Origin: Methylococcaceae bacterium UBA1147
Lineage (GTDB): Bacteria > Pseudomonadota > Gammaproteobacteria > Methylococcales > UBA1147
Length of the DNA: 6,333 bases
NCBI GenBank assembly: GCA_002311315.1
Contig: DBZZ01000074.1
Location: 15,850-22,182, forward strand
Reading direction: 5' to 3'
A model generated the notes under the pieces. The model searched no databases and was not told where the DNA came from. It saw only the letters and a program-made list of their open reading frames with translations. Below, in pieces: positions 6,149 through 6,333 of the stretch (position 1 is the first letter of the stretch; every line of letters starts with the position of its first letter). The position numbers were made by a program, and so were the translations under genes.

Positions 6149-6182
6149 ATTATATAGCAAGCGGCCTCTCACGTGGGTGCAA
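6149..6182 (-). promoter_or_regulatory. Possible promoter upstream of mutL
   Basis: The minus strand holds a perfect TATAAT (6154-6149) about 50 nt before the mutL ATG. A TTGCAC box (6182-6177) lies 22 nt upstream, too far for a standard pair; a shifted TATATA (6156-6151) preceded by TGC would give 20 nt with a partial extended -10. The exact -10 match and location support a mutL promoter, but the -35 is unconvincing. Confidence 0.35.
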
Positions 6183-6232
6183 GTGCAGTAGATGATGATA
6201 GGCGGTGTTACTAGTCAAGGAACAAAAGCTTC

Positions 6233-6267
6233 AAAAACCGGATTCCCTTGTCGTTGAAAGGGTCCCC
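6233..6267 (-). terminator. Possible weak terminator after amiB
   Basis: On the minus strand CCCTT (6262-6258) and AAGGG (6249-6245) pair around an 8-nt loop. Outer GGG/TCC can extend the stem through a small internal loop. After GG comes TTTTT (6237-6233). It sits about 20 nt past the amiB stop. The stem is imperfect, so read-through into mutL is likely. Confidence 0.33.
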
Positions 6268-6286
6268 ATTGCACAGAAACGCCCGG

Positions 6287-6333
6287 TTAACTGCCTGTGG
6301 GAATCTCTAGCACCTGGCCATACCTGATCCGGG
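6287..6333 (-). CDS. amiB: C-terminal end of an AmiB-type N-acetylmuramoyl-L-alanine amidase (LysM tail), partial
   Basis: Only 14 codons and the TAA stop (6289-6287) lie in the window, reading RIRYGQVLEIPTGS. This fits the end of a LysM repeat, which typically closes with a GQ-hydrophobic-x-IP pattern. In many gammaproteobacteria the gene directly before mutL is amiB, a periplasmic amidase that cleaves septal peptidoglycan, and several of these carry C-terminal LysM repeats that bind peptidoglycan. The short match alone would be weak; position, strand, frame and stop together make it convincing. A different LysM protein cannot be excluded. mutL starts 190 nt further on. Confidence 0.68.
   Translation of the reverse strand, partial: RIRYGQVLEIPTGS

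Noticed and set aside
1..6333. CRISPR arrays, tRNA or rRNA genes, complete insertion sequences
   Set aside because: No spaced direct repeats, no cloverleaf-like segment and no transposase frame were found on either strand.

Overview
The window is a stretch of a gammaproteobacterial chromosome carrying the conserved amiB-mutL-miaA-hfq-hflX-hflK cluster. All genes lie on the minus strand, so transcription runs from high to low coordinates. The proteins resemble the E. coli counterparts strongly in their core motifs, but MutL carries the endonuclease-type C-terminal motifs that E. coli MutL lacks, and the AmiB tail looks like a LysM end. This points to a gammaproteobacterium outside the Enterobacterales. 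I cannot name a genus. Base composition is moderate (roughly mid-50s percent G+C in the genes, judged by eye).

Layout in the direction of transcription: the last 14 codons of an AmiB-like amidase (6333-6287); a 190-nt gap with a possible terminator and a TATAAT box; mutL (6096-4294); miaA, overlapping the end of mutL by 11 nt and starting with GTG (4304-3336); a 260-nt gap with an extended -10 promoter and an A-rich leader; hfq (3075-2827); a 73-nt gap with small hairpins; hflX, most likely starting at a TTG codon (2753-1485); a 555-nt gap containing no convincing gene; and hflK (929 to the window edge, cut after 309 codons). The hflK frame is open to the edge and the amiB tail is very short, so both are easily missed.

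The genes do different housekeeping jobs: cell-wall cleavage at division (AmiB), mismatch repair (MutL), tRNA A37 prenylation (MiaA), sRNA-mRNA pairing (Hfq), ribosome rescue/splitting GTPase (HflX) and membrane control of FtsH proteolysis (HflK). The overlap of mutL and miaA implies coupled expression. hfq appears to have its own promoter. hflK appears to be transcriptionally uncoupled from hflX by the long spacer and has its own candidate promoter.

I found no new system. The points worth a second look are the endonuclease-type MutL, a run of A-R-N triplets over the hfq ribosome binding site that could serve Hfq autoregulation, the hairpin-masked TTG start of hflX, and the unexplained 555-nt A+T-richer spacer between hflX and hflK.
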